Below, piece by piece: positions 13,201 through 28,200 of a DNA stretch of 64,000 bases (positions are counted from its first letter, which is position 1; each line of letters opens with the position of its first letter). This DNA comes from Anisakis pegreffii (taxonomy: Eukaryota > Nematoda > Chromadorea > Rhabditida > Anisakidae). The notes below the pieces were generated by a model, which worked only from the letters and a program-made list of their open reading frames with translations, did not search any database and had not been told where the DNA came from. The position numbers were made by a program, and so were the translations under genes. The stretch is from positions 124,001 through 188,000 of the forward strand of contig JAPYMA010000023.1 of the NCBI GenBank assembly GCA_035041965.1. Direction: 5' to 3'.

Positions 13201-16200
13201 CGTATCACGGTCACCAAATCCTTGGACAGCCTGCAAGCTACTAGTATTTCGCTGATTGTCAGTGCTATTGATCAAGGTGATTTCAGTTTTACCTCTGCCT
13301 TTACCTATATGTGAAGTCGTTCGTGTGCATTTTAAATGTTTCCGTTTAAAATAATCGAGCCATCAATCAAAAAACGTTTTCTAAGAAGCAGTTTTCCTCA
13401 TTTATCTGTGCTTTTTGTTAAATCTGAGACCATGCAAGCAGAATTATTTTTTCACGCAGTCAGTTTCTGTCACGAATGGCACTTCAAGCATCAATTTTCA
13501 CATTGATAAGCTCACAACGTTTTACTTGATGGAATCTTCATCGAATGTCTCAAACTAGTTGCTACAAGCAGGCAATCAATGAGGAATTTCAAAAATACTC
13601 CGAATGATCTCTAATAATTTTTGGATTGAAGGTAATCCACCACTGTCGACGAACACAACAGTGTCGATTGAGTTGGTTGACCGTGCGATGCCAATCTTCA
13701 CGCATCGTATTTATCGATGTCACATCAATGAAAATGCACCTATTGGATCCACCCTTCATACTGTCAAAGCAATTAGTAATATGAACAAACAAATTGGTTA
13801 TATTCTGAAGAGTGGTGATCCATCAAAACGTTTTCGTGTCGACTTTAACTCGGGTATTCATTTTTGTTCGCTTCCGCTGAGTTTCAATTGCATCGCTATT
13901 CGTGAACCAATAATTTAGTTCGGTACATACATATAAGCTTGATGGATTCATCATTTCGCTTTACAATAATGAATATACATTTGGCTTAGTTTACCGATTA
14001 CAGCGATATGAGTTCTCATCAAATGATCTTTCCTGGAAATAAATACATGATCTCAACCTCATCTAATCCAGACTTTCTGTTCTCATTATGTGAGGATCTC
14101 TCGAATATTTTTTTAAAGATTTCCACTGGCTTACATGAGAATAGGAACGTTTAATTCTAATGTGCCTTCATTACAGTGATGCTCGTGAGTTCTTGTCGAA
14201 TCTGAATTCTGTTCAACTGAATTCTGTTTATAGGTGCCGTTAGTGTGCATAGGCCTCTAGATCGCGAGCAGTGTGCCACATATAATCTTACCGTGATGGC
14301 AATCGATGTTACTCGAAATGGAGTGCACTCAGAGTGTACTGTTGTGGTGACCATTGATGATATCAATGACAATCCGCCTCGTTTTGAGATGCCTTTCTAT
14401 GAGGTACACGTCAGTGAGGCGGCTCATATTGGTACTCAGATTCTGAAGGTTCGCGCCAAGTTATGCCTCATCATCAACATGAGCACTACTTTTGATCATT
14501 TTTGATCATATCAATTGATCATAAGATTTAACGATTTTGTATGTAATATTGAATTTTATGCATTTCGGTACTTAAACATGAAGTATGATAATTCTTCATC
14601 TTCGAGATATTGATTTACGCAATATTGTTAGTCTCATATGATAACAGTTCATTGCAACTGGATTGGGACAAATATTTTATGAAAACTTACTCGCATGTAT
14701 ACATTCCATTTATAGGTGACTGCACATGACCCAGACTCTACGGTTACCACTGTTTCTTATGGACTGAATGGTGCAAATTCTTCAAGTAAGGAAGTTTCCT
14801 TCGTAATGTTTTAAAAAGCATACACTGTTACATACCATCAACTTATATTCAATGAGCCGTTCAAATGAGAAAAGGCAGCTGTATTGTCGCATCACAGTAA
14901 ATTCGTTGTAATCCAACGAAGTTGGGGTTGTTGAAAACTATCCTCTTAGTTTGAAGCCTTTTTATATGGACTTTGTTTGTAAATGTTGTTTAGTTTGGAT
15001 CAATGGTTAAACTGAATTAAGCGAGATGTAACGGAACTTTTAATATCTTTCTGGTTCTTGTTTCCGTAAAATTAGTGAGTAATAGCCCAACAATTTTCAG
15101 TGTTATCAATCGACTCAGTCACCGGTGAAATCACGTTAATGAAACAGCTTGACTTCGAAACACAGAAATCCTACGTGTTCACACTAACGGCCGCAGACGC
15201 AGAACAATTGGCCTCGCATGCAGTAAGTTTATTATATTCAGCTCACTGTACTGTATCATCCAGTTCACAGATGCTGACACAGTGATAGTTTATCGATGTA
15301 GAAGAATGAGCCTTCAAATGACAGAATTGAGTAATTTGTTTATTCTAAATTTTGAAGTGTGTTCCTGACTCGATGACTGTCAGCTGTCCGAAGACAGGAC
15401 AGACTGATTTTGGATTGGTGTAACCCATATATGTTCTGTGCAAATGCATAAAATTGGACGATTGTTTGATTCTAGACACTGCAATTATTTGTGGATGATG
15501 TGAATGATATGGCGCCAACATTCAGTACACCTGTGATTCGAACTAAGATCAGTGATGACGCCTTGCCTGATCAATTTATCGTTAAGCTTAATGCTGTCGA
15601 TATGGTTTGTTCATTCGTATTATGTTATGATTACCATCTGAATGCATGCATAACTCTTTAACAAGATGCTCTCAATCGATGCTCATTCTTACGTATCGCT
15701 TTGTTTCAGTCTGACGAGTGAATATGCGAATATTGAAATGATTTCGTTTCGATTCTTGCAAACTTCTGAACTGTGTTTTTTGCCATGTAAAGTATCAGTT
15801 CATGCGAATATAAACAAATCATGTTTGAATTTGTGCAGCCGTTGGGGTGGGCATATCACAGAACGTTTCCATCAAAATGTTTTCGATGTTGCAGAATTCA
15901 TGGTCAATAATTTCAGGATACAGTGACGAGTGTTGCTGATGGACATCGATTCGTGTATTCGGTGATTGACGGCGACGAGACGCTTATAGATTTGGATCGT
16001 CATTCGGGAGTGATTCTGTTGGCACGTACAATAGCCGATGAAGATATTCGAATGCATCAAAAGCATTTGAATATTTCTGTGAGTGATGGCGTGTTTACTG
16101 CATATTCACAGTTGATTATTGAGATTGTTGCGAGTACATCACGACGAGCATTACCTCGCTTCGAACAAGCGCAGTATTCGGCCAGTGTCAGTGAAAACGG

Positions 16201-19200
16201 GTAATTTTTTTTCTTGTTTTGTCTTTATTTTTTTTTCGTATCTTGTTATTGGAAAATGAACTTGTTCCGACTGGAAATGGGTTGATCACTAAAGTGTCAT
16301 TAATTTGATGTAGCACTGGTTGGTTATCTTGCCTATAATAATCGCCCTGTGAGAAATTTGATTTCAGAATTTTGTGATGATTGAATTTGTTGAGTGAAAT
16401 TATGTACTTCGAAGGCTTCGTGAAAACTAGTTTTAGTGGGCTATTTCGATCTTCATTGAGGTGTAATTGCAGAAAAATTGGTGCCCCAATAATCAGGATA
16501 CGTGCTCGAGAAGGTATTCCACCACTGAAATATTCGTTTGGTGGCAATAACGACCTTCGAACATGGCCTGTTGCGATCGATAAGGAATCCGGAAAGGTCA
16601 CTTCAAGGTGGGTGGATTGATAAATTCGTAGAGACTGATTGTTTCATTCTCAGAGATTTTATGGACGAAGAAATGCCCAATTGATTTCAATTTTTTGTTA
16701 TATACTTTATGCTTCGTTCAGTATTAGCGCCAGTGAACAATAAATTTTTGAGTGCTTGTCATTTTGAAGCAAAGAGCTATTTCTGACATAATATCGTCTT
16801 CATTATACTGCTCATTGTTTTGCTCTAAAACGAGTAATCCTTTGCTTCATCGACTGTTATGAGAATGCTTGGATGCAGCTCGCTGAATTCAAAAAGTATT
16901 TCTGAGAATGTAATTGAAGTGGATTTTGCACTGAACTTGCTCTAGGATATCACTCGATTACGAGAAGCAGTCAGTGTATCGTATTCCATTGGTGGTCACA
17001 GATGCTGGTGGACGACGTGCCTTTTCGACATTGATTCTGAACATTCTCGATGAAAATGACTGTGCCCCGAAATTCATCTCTTCCGTCTATGAGACGTCGG
17101 TGTTGGCGGACACCGAGGATGGACAGGCTTTGTTCATGGTGCTTGCTTTAACGCTTTACTTTGTTTCGTACCTATATTTTGTGATCCTGACAAGAAATCA
17201 TCATTGAATCCAGATAAATTGAGAATAGAGATCACTGTACCTCCATGAATGTCTTTAAGTGAGGTTGATGTTTGAGAGTGGGCCCATCAATAAGATGTGC
17301 ATTGGGTTCAGTGTTAGTGATATCTCATTGTATGCACGACCAGCCGAAGTTGTCCTTGAACTGTCAATTATTTCAGGTATTTGCTGTCGACGAGGATGTT
17401 GGTGACCAAGTCGAGTATACGGTAGTACCGGACGGCGACACTCGTTCAAGTTATATTCGAGTTCATCCGAGACAAGGAATTGTCTCTTTGCGAAAATCTG
17501 TTCGAAATATTGGTTTGATAATTTGCTTGTAACGTTTGATCGCTTGCAATTTTTTTTTCACTTTGACTGTTGCTACTATGAATTTTCATCAGTCATCTAA
17601 ATTATCAGCGAACAAATTTTCGAGTTTCAGTTGGTGAGCGAATCAGAGTGTTCATACGTGCCACAGATCTGGCCAATCCTCCTCACCAAAACGAAACCGA
17701 AGTGGTGATTAACGTGCAATCAGCGAACATCTCCCTTCCACACTTCTCGAATCATCATTACCTCTTCACAATACCTGAAGATGCTTCCATTGGTACAGTT
17801 GTGGGACGCTTACAGCAAAATCAGCAACAAAGTCAGCCAACTTCTGCTTCGTTTTTAATGCTTCAGTTTACATCTTTTAATCTATACTCGTTGTCGGTGA
17901 CCCGCTTAAAATTTCTTCTTTCTCGGCTGCCAGTTGGATGCTCAATTTTTTTAATTGGAAAATTTGAACATTTACATTCTGAAACAAACTGATTGGCTTT
18001 ATGAATTAAGTGTTCTCTACAAAGCATCAAATATACTCAAATCTTGTCGCCTTCATATCAGAGAAAACTATATATTATTTATTGTTTGAAATTATATTTG
18101 AAATTATATTAGATTAATTATTTATTGTTCCTAGCGTCTCGTTATTTTGTATTCTACGTTTGTCCTTCCCATTTTTAATTGTACATTTCAGTCCTTTCGA
18201 GTGTACGTTTCTCGATTGCGTCTCATTCTGGTTCTTCGGAAATTCCATTCTCCGTCGACCAGTCATCTGGAAGATTAATTGTCAACAGTCCATTGGACAG
18301 AGAAAAGGTAGCTTCCTAGACTTCGTTCCTGAGTAACCACTGCAGTTCTATTCCATGTGTAATATCCTCCCAAATGAATAACGCAATAATTTATCGATTT
18401 CGCTTTTTAAATTCTTTTTTCATGTGCTCCATTAAGAATTTTTCACCATCGATCTTATTGTTTGATTGAATATAAGTGAATGCAATGTTGTGAAAAGTCA
18501 GGTTGAATGAATTGTTTCGATGCGAGCAGTGAAAACTGCAGTTGAATGTTGTTGGTAGTTTAGTCTCGCTTATAGCATTGGCGTTATATTTAAGGTTGCT
18601 GAATGGCGTTTCATAGTCCGTCTGTCTTCGGCGTTGAATAATATTGTTGGCGAGGATAGTGATATGGCTGTGGGTACATTGGCAATGGTAACGATTCGAT
18701 TGAGTGATGTGAACGATAATGCACCACAATTCCACGGTATATACGAACGAATTGCGATATCTGAAGACTCGCCAATTGGCACGAGCGTTGCCGTGATGAG
18801 TGCAACTGATGCGGATAGTGGACCAAATTCGAGGATATTTTTCAGTATCGAACAGGTTCGTGAACGGAGATGATATATTGGCAGGGATTGGAAACAGTTC
18901 AAAATTCGGTCACATTGTTCAAAATTAGCTGGGAAATTCGAACCACTCTTGATTTTTACTAATCCCAATGGCATTCTCAAAAATGCATGTATGGCAGTTG
19001 ATCATGATGAATGATGAAAGAGAGATGTAAGCGCCGTCCTCGCGGTGTTCATTTTAACAATACAGACTGCCTACTGAATGGGATATTCTATGGGACTTGG
19101 TATTTTTTGATACGAGATATTTTGGTAAATTTGCACTTTCTGGAGTCGAACATTCGGGTGTCTTCATCGCGACGATAGCTGACGATAATCATGTCGAATT

Positions 19201-22200
19201 CGGCTACATCCGTACTAATTGCAAAATAGCACTTATCCATGAAATGACTGCACATTTGAAACATTTCTATTTCTGTTTTCACGTATGCCCATTGGTAGTA
19301 TCGACATTGAGTATCCTTCACATATTGAAAACGCATTATCATAACTGCGTTTCTACCGAGCGATTTCTTATTGCTTTGCACGCTAGGAACTGGAGAGGAA
19401 CAGAATAGAATTGCGGCTTGGCAGTAACTGCGTGGACATCACACACTATATTCGCATGAGAAATTTTCTCCAGCTTGTTAACTGAAAGGGAAACTTTTCT
19501 AGAAACAGTTGGCATATTCACTACTCTGATAATGAGATCATGCCTCTTATCAGATGCTGTATTCTTCAAACAATTGAAATGATTTGATAATCAATAAACT
19601 CCTTTCTGGACCTCATTCTCATCGATTTCCGTCGTTATCCTCTCTGAATGTACCCGAATTGACATGATGCGCGTAATCTGCAGAACGGAATGATAAATTT
19701 GCCGTTGTTGTCACTAATTGAAGAAAGTCATCCGTTAATTTACTTGTTAAGTCAGCAGTTATCTTTACTGTTACAAGTATTTGCTATTTTGTTATCACCA
19801 AATAGTTGATAATTGGACGGTATTTATGAATGCATATTCCAGGATTCGGAGCCGAAAGCATTCAAAATCGATCGAGAATCGGGATGGTTGATGATAGCAG
19901 CGATGTTGGATCGTGAAGCAAAAGATGAGCATCATATTCGAGTGATTGCAAGTGATGAGGGGCGTTTGAATAACACTCGCAATATAACGATCATCGTTGG
20001 CGATGCCAATGATTCTCCACCGGTTTTCGATCGTAGTGAATATTTCGTTGATGTCAGTTTCGATCAGCTCTATCCTGGACAACAACTCATTCATATCTTT
20101 GTCACGGCAAGTTCTAAATTCAGTTTTGTTCCGATTACTCAATGTTGATCGGTTTCCTCAGTGCTGTAGATAAATTCTTGGCAATAATGATCGGTATGGA
20201 TACAGTGGTACCCTTGTTGAAGGAGGATATATTCGAATTTTAAGCTATCGTTTCAAAAGTTGGGAGTTTTCGTCACATTCTGGCATTCAGTGAAAGCTCA
20301 TGATGCTTACGGATTAACCTAAAAAATTGTGCGAAAGAGCGAAGGAGGGATATCAGTTTCGGCTCTGCTTATTATTGATTGAATATGAATCTTTTGGGGA
20401 ACTTGCGGATTGAAGGACTACCTCTAGGTTCCTCTTATGGCTACTGGATAGATTCATCTTTTCAGGAATTCTTTCAAGCATGCATTCATCAATAATTTTT
20501 ATGATTTACAGTTGAGGTGATGTTATAATATTGCTTTAGGATGCGGATTTACCACCATACAATACAACGTTATTGTACATAGTTGATGGTGATGAGTACG
20601 GCTTGTTCCGACTCGATAACAATGGGCGATTGTACATTGAGAAGGTGCCGCATGCAAGAACTGAAACTGAGTATTTGTTGACTATACTCGCATTTGATGG
20701 CAAACACGACAGAAAAGCGCACGTTAAGGTTCGTTCAATTCATTTATCCTTTTGCTGAAGCGTTTCTTTCCTGAATATTTAAGGCTTCTGTGGTTCTTTG
20801 TACTCCTTAGTTCGATGAAACGTATCAGATGTATCGTTTGATCGATGAACTATGCAATAGATATTGTTGTTTGCGTGATTATGTTATAATTGAATATGCG
20901 TATAAACAACTAGTGAACTGTCCTTTGAAATTTCAATGGAAGTAATTTAATCACAATTTATTAAATGTTGCGTTATTTTTTAGAAATAAGTGTGAATTTA
21001 TATAGTGGTTTTCTCAGAAAAGTTGAACATGATATTTCTTAGAAAGCACTTAGCATTCCTCTATTAAATTTTTCAGATTTGCTTAAAATTTCAGGTGAAA
21101 CTCAGAGTGGATTCAGCAGTTGTGAATTGTAGCGAAGAGCAATTAGAGATCAGTGTGAAAGAAGACGTGAAGGAAGGAACGGTTTTGTTGGGTCGACGCG
21201 AAGAGAAGCTGATATCATCTGTTCACTTTACGTTGATTAGTGACGTGGAAATAGACAATTTTGCAGTCACAAAGACAGGCGATCTAATTTTGACAAAAGA
21301 ATTGGATCGCGAATTGTGTGATACGGTTTGTGATCTCTTCATAAATATTTCTGGAATTATCTAGGAACAGTGAATGCATGCTATTCATTGTTCAGAGGGT
21401 TGTGTTTACAGTGCTTGCTTGTCATATTTTGTTGGTCATTCAGTCTATCGTAAAACGAAACTGTTCTTCTCCATCTACATCCAAATGTTCTCATAAACTT
21501 TAGTTTAATGGAACGTTGAAAACTGCTGAGCTATCGAATTAGTATAAGACGTAAGCAGTTGGTCTGATTGTATAGTACTTTCTCATGTACCTTTGTTCCA
21601 CTGGTAGGATGGAATGAGTGCGAAAATATGAAATTGTTCGTGGAATAGCTTGACGTTCATTTTCAGTATGAATTCGTATTGAATGCTGAGAATGGAGATC
21701 AGCTGTGCTCACAGCGTGTGATCGTACGAGTTGAAGACGTCAACGATGAATTTCCAAAGTTTGATAAAGCACAATATTCGGCTACCGTCAAAGAGAACTG
21801 CAATGCGACTGATGAAGAACGCGTATTTCTGTTAAGGTTGGTTTCGATATGAGTTTTCGCAGTTTCGACTCAACAACAGAAAGCCCATTTAGTGCTCCAG
21901 TTCCAGAATGACTTAGGTTTAATGTGATTTGTATGAAATGCTGCAAAATGATCGCAAAGAAATGAGCATAATGAAATTTTTGAAGTTTTTGGGACACCAG
22001 CACGCAATCAATTTCAGCTTATGATCATGTTCAGTAAAGAAATTGATTTACCTACAGTTCTGATAAACGATTAGAAGAGGTGAATGCCAGTTTTATTTTG
22101 TGTGAATCAGTATGGCAATGTTATGAGGTGTACAATTTGACTGAAATTTAGGTTATATGCTGAAGATCAAGATTTGGGCGAAGCCGGTAGAGTGCGTTAT

Positions 22201-25200
22201 AAATTTGATGATCAAATCAACAAAACCTATCGGAATATATTTCGTATTGATGCCAACACGGGTGTACTCACCCTAATTGAGCCTCTGGATCGGGAAGTGC
22301 AAGATCGATATGAATTCAACGTACGAGCGATTGATGGTGGAGGAAATAGTGCAAAATGTTCGTTTTTTTTGTACTGTAAGATGTTCTTCGAAAGGTTCCA
22401 ATAATTCTGGACATGATTTTCGTCTCTTCTTTGGAGGTGATAGTGAATTTGTTGTTCAATCATCTACTGGTTTCTCGCTTTTGAATTGCTGATATCCATA
22501 AGGATGCTTTAGGTAACTTCGTAGAGGCATTTCATGGTACTTATGGAATTGTGTTTTAAAAAAATTGTATTACCGTATTGACAAGATTCAGTTTTAGTGG
22601 CAGCGAGGTTATGAGATTATTCAGCAACAGTACTTTGGTGATAGTGACGATGCTGTTGAGAGTTATAATAACTTGAACAATGCTGACAGTAATGAAAGTA
22701 CGCTTTTCTTAATAATGATAGTGCAAATTTGACACCATCGATGATGTTGTAGCAAAAGTGCTCATCGAGGTTGCTGATGAGAATGACAATGCGCCGCTGT
22801 TCGAATCAAGCGTTTATCGTCTCAAGGTGGTCGAGGATGAAGCAGTTGGATACGAACTGATTAAGGTGAATGCAATCGGCGGTGATCGCGATGAGAGTGT
22901 GCAGTATCAACTGGATGCTCCGGATGGCCTGGACAAATACTTTATGCTCGATTCAGAAACCGGTTTGTTCAGCTTGTATTCATTGAGGAAATCGTTGATG
23001 CTGATATTCTTAAAACGATAGATCGTTCATTGATGAATGCACTCTTCAATAGAATTATGATCTGATGATGTCGAAAATATTCGTTTTATGAAGCAATGAA
23101 AATCTATCCAAAAAGTTTTCATGCAGTTATTTTGGATTGTTGAAGATGTGTGAAGATGTGAAGTGAAGATGATGTGTGTGAAGATGTGTGAAGTGCAAAT
23201 GTCATATTGCAATAATTTGCCCTGCTATTTCTAACGCTACATTTTAGGGTCACTAAAATTGGCTCAGCCACTTGACTACGAACTGGTTCAGCATCTAACC
23301 GTTTCAATAATAGCCACCGACTCGGGATCGCCACCTCTAAGCTCCAGATGCTCAGTGGAAATTGAAATTCTTGATGTCAACGATAATGCGCCACACTTTA
23401 CTCAGTCCATCTACAAAGCCACAATCCCTGAGAATTCGACCGTTGGTACCAAAGTTGTACAGGTGATTCTTCGTTCATGTGCCGAATGTGCGCCATCATT
23501 TAATGATTGGGTATTCAAGATGAAAATTAGTTATTCATCAGAGTTTTTACAACTGTAAATTGCTATCGCCTAATAGATACACGATTAGCAGAAACACAGC
23601 GTTTTTGGTGTAAACAAAGGTCCCTAATCTTCTCAAATACGAGAAGTTTTCGTCGAATGTAGAAATTTTTCGTCACATCCTCAAATTCCCTCAGAAAGGA
23701 TAAAATGGAATGGAATTCTGCGTTTCGAACGAATAAAAGATTCAAAGTTCTTGCTTTTGCTGAATAGTTTTTCATCGAACAATGGTACGGGGCAAGCGAT
23801 TGAATTCAATTCTGATATAAAATAAACGTGTTCAAAGCAATAAACATTCATTGTCAAGGTGATCGCAAACGATTCGGATAGTGAACATTTCGGTCGAGTG
23901 CTTTATTCACTCACTGATGATACGCAGTCGTTTGTAATCGATGATGATGGCTGGATTATTGTCGATACGAAACTCGATCGAGAAATCGTTTGTTTCACAT
24001 TATCTCATTTCTTGCACCTTATTCTCTTCGTAACTCTTCCATTTCATCGATGCACTTTTCCATTCTAGCCCCATCGCTCACACTTTATAGTAGTTCATAA
24101 CGTTGAGTATTCGTCTAAGCTAGAGTATAGCCTCAAACCTAAATCGGTGAACTGCTGAATTTCTGTTCTGGAAAATCCATAAATCTCGATTTTTGAATCG
24201 TTTGAAAGATGAGACGTTTTAAGAATGCTTTTGTTCTGTTCTTTGTTTTATGCTTATATCGACTAGTTGATAAAAGATGCGAAATTCTTTCATATATCAC
24301 CCAGATTGAGAATTGCCAAGTTAATTATTTTCCTGAGAACTATTGCAGAAATCAGCATATCGGCTAGGTGTTCATGCCAGTGATGGAGGGTCACCGTCTC
24401 TTAACGCATCGTCGAGTGTTATTATTGAAATTGAGGACGTTAACGATAATGTTCCAATTTTTGCCCAGTGTAATATGACTGCTGTCGTGCAGGTACGTTA
24501 TGGTTTCTATGTCAACAAGCAAGGCAGTTTCCTCATGCAGTTGCGTAACGATGATTGCCTTGGCTCGATTATGAGATGTCATTCATGTTCTTTAGATGTG
24601 CATCGGTTATTCTCATTCAAAATATGCCTTTCGCACTTTCCTTCAAACGTGAACTCTTTTCCTTTATATGTTCTTCCTCGAAACTTTTGACAAACGTTAC
24701 GCACTAGAACTGCATCAAAATACTGTGAATTTTGTGGACATTCGTAGTTTGTCACGGGAGTTATTCTTATGTATTGTATCACGTGCAAAATACTCAGCAT
24801 TCTCAATTCATGTTTACTAAATTATTGCTTTCCTGACAATGAGGATATTGATGCCAGTGAATGTGGTGATCATTCCAGGAAAGTGCCACCCGCGGATACG
24901 TCTTATTAACAGTTTCGCTAACGGACGCGGACACTGAGCCGAACGCAGGACCGTATGAATTGGAGATTATTGGTGATGGAGCGTCGTCGTTTGCGTTCGA
25001 CTCGAATATGAATCTTATCACAAAATCGTTACTTTCACATTCCAAGAAAGATGTTTATTTACTTACGGTTGGTTGATGAAATGGTCTTATCAGAATCATC
25101 AATATTTTGGGGATGGGCATGCACGAGAACTATCTTAACGCCTGCTATGTCAGACACACTGTGATTGCTCGATGTTTCTAATTTTTTCGGCTTGAGCTAT

Positions 25201-28200
25201 TCGAATCGTGTTATAACTTCCCCAAGGAGAACAGTGAAGGTGTGTGCGAATACGAATTGTAGTCGTAAGGACTCGATGTAGAGGTTCGTTCACTGATAGG
25301 TTTTGTTGAATTTACAGGTGAAGGCAACTGACCGTGGAGGTCTGTCATCGGAATGTCCGTTGACAATCTATGTGAAAGAAGAGAGTCGTCATCCACCGGT
25401 CATTGAACCTTTAATGATCACTTTGAACACGCTAATGGGCGAATTTCTCGGTGGAAAAATCGGCAGAGTTCATGCTCGAGATGATGTTAGCGTTTTTAAT
25501 ATTTTGGGTTGACTCACTCGTTTCTTAGGTCAGTTTCTCATGGAGAGAACATAATTTTTTAAAATTTCCCCATTTTGATGAGGAAATATGAGAAATCTGA
25601 GAAACGGAACTAATTTCTCCTGTATGTGTTCTGGATGGTGGCAAGATATTTTATCAGAAAGAATGAGTGAAATATCTAATACACATATGTTCAGTTTGAA
25701 AGATTTGACACTTTCATCAAGTTTTGAGTTTTTTTTAACTTTATGGATGCTGGGGAGTTCGTCGTTTCAACATTCGAGTCTTACGCATTTCTCTTTTGGT
25801 TCTGTGCCGTTTAACTTCATTTTCATTGTTGTTCCAGTGTTTTGTTAAATGTTTGAACTCTTCTCTGTTGCCAGGATAAAGCTGATATGCTTCGATATTC
25901 GATTGTCAACACTCCGAATAGTGCATCTCTTCCGAATGGTCGTACTGCTGCCCTCTATGGTGGTTTCAGTCGGCGTCTGGGGCCTCAGCAGTTACAGTTC
26001 TCGGTTGATTCAGACAGTGGTGAGATATATGCAGAACCGGACCTGTTGGCTGGTATTCATCGTTTCAACGTTACTGTCACAGATGGCAAATTCACCTCAA
26101 GAGCTTTAGTTACTGTCGATGTAAGTATCATTCGTCATGTTCCATTCGATCTAACTTTCTCATTTCTGAAACAGTTTAATAATGTGCCGAAAGTGCAATG
26201 CTCTGTGTTTCATCATGGTTGTTCTTTCAATATCTCGTGATTTTGATATTTAAATGCGAGTCTCAAAAGCAAAATATTCATTTATTCAGCGAGCTCATCA
26301 CCGTGCATTTTTTTGTTGTACCCAACTTATCCGAATTTGCATAAGGCTTGTGAATTTTACCAATTACAATAAATTGGACCGTTGATGTTCGGTATTTTTT
26401 GCGTTGATCATTCAATAGAGTACTTTTGCAGGTCTCACCAATAGACCAAGATGCTCTCGATCATTCAGTGAGTGTGCGTGTACGTAACCTAACCGGGGAA
26501 CATTTTCTGGCTGATTATTCGCGAAAATTTTATCGATCGTTCGCTCGTTATTTGAACGTTAAGCCGACGAACATTCGCATCCTTTCACTGCAAGATGTGA
26601 ACGGTACGACTGGAAATCTGCTTGGTGAGCTATGTTCATACCTAATATGGTCACTAACCACATTGACGTTATCTCATTCATATTCTCCGTTCAGTTTTGA
26701 TCACTTCTACACAATCCAATTTGTAACCAGAAATCTGTTTTTTTTTCAACCACTTGGTCGTTGATTGTAACCAAAATAGGCGATGTGTTATTGCAGATAC
26801 TCACACCCAACGACATCATCGTTTACGGATCCGTCGCAGGCTGATCCATGTACGTCGAAGTCTACATAAGCAGGAGCCGAGCGATCGAGACATCGACATT
26901 CTGTTTACTGTTTCAAGAGGCGATTCGAGAGGCTATTATCGTCCTAATTATATTCGTCAACGTCTTGAACAGAACATCGTTGAATTAGCCGATGACACCG
27001 GTCTTCAGGTGATCCATTAATTTGCTTAACAGTTTCGGCCAATTGTTCACGTCCAGAACTCATTGAAACAATTTCTCAAGCTGATTTCATCCGATTACTT
27101 CCAATCAATCGAAGTGGGACGTTTGATAATTTTTTATTGTATTGAATATTATGGTCGTTAGGAAATTTGAACGCCTCTTTAAAGGCCATCTTCTCGTTTT
27201 TTCGATGTCTCATAGATGAGAATGTTCATGCAAAACGGTCAACTAATACAACAGTTTTGTGATCATCAGTTAGAGCAAAAACACTCGACCCTGCTAACTC
27301 GTTATCAACTCATTTGTTTTATATTCATAACCATTACCAAATGCGTCGACTCCTACCTCAGTGTGAAGTGTTAAGATTTGTAGAGGTCGCGAGAGTGAAG
27401 ATTGCTTGCGATTCATTAGTTCTTCACCGATTTGCAAAGCATATATTATATTTCAGATAGTTTCGATGACAACCGAAGTATGTCGTCGCGATGTTTGTGT
27501 TCGAGGTGAATGTCGCGATCGATTGTATTTGGACGATGCCTTGTCAACCTATTATTACATCAACGACCAGGCATTCTATGCACCTCGTCATGCGCGAACA
27601 TTCGAGTGTATTTGTCGTGAGGGCTTTGCTGGCAAGCGTTGCGATGTTCCGGTGGATAAGTGTAGTAAGGAACAGTGCACCAAAGATGAGGTTTGTTCGC
27701 TTCATCGTTTTATCAAAATGTTTACGTTTCGCTTCGTTGAAGTTTCGGAAATGAATCCTGATGTCATAGTCCAGCAAAATCCTTATAAAATGAGTACAAC
27801 CTTCATTGTAGATTCTGAAATAAGAATTTTACCTAAGAGTCGTCAATCTTCTTTGATTGCGCGCTGGACTGAAAGTTTCCGTGATGGATAACAGATGAAT
27901 AAGTAACTGTGATGGATTGACAATTGAACGAGTTATTTTAGTTTCATTTCACAAGCAGTTGATCACAATCAATAACTTTTCCAAATCATCTCAATTATTT
28001 CCCATTTTGCTTGAGTATTACTGTTTAGTTGTTGGTTTATTCGGATGATATGTTGAAATAATGAATGAACTACTTTGACGATTGCAAGTTGTAAGAAACA
28101 AATTGCAGATGTGTGTTCCAATGGACACGGATATCGGTTTCGAGTGCGTTTGTCCGCCGGGCACAACCGGTGATCGATGCATGGTACCAACATGTGGAAA

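Larger units (their letters stand above)
19843..26120 (+). other. Cadherin exons 37-48: repeats 20 to 27
   Basis: Exons: 19843-20106, 20540-20728, 21095-21325, 21667-21836, 22152-22357, 22753-22962, 23248-23462, 23859-23987, 24349-24492, 24879-25067, 25318-25485, 25875-26120. Linker motifs are GDANDSPP (exon 37), EDVNDEFP (exon 40), ADENDNAP (exon 42), LDVNDNAP (exon 43) and EDVNDNVP (exon 45). The repeats ending in exons 39 and 47 have degenerate linkers, and the last repeat (exon 48) ends without one, as is usual for the membrane-proximal repeat. Intron 37 uses a GC donor. Confidence 0.9.

Noticed and set aside
13589..13792. Minus-strand and other-frame open stretches throughout 1-34.8 kb
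   Set aside because: They are shadows of the cadherin exons; the plus-strand exons show cadherin motifs and matched phases.
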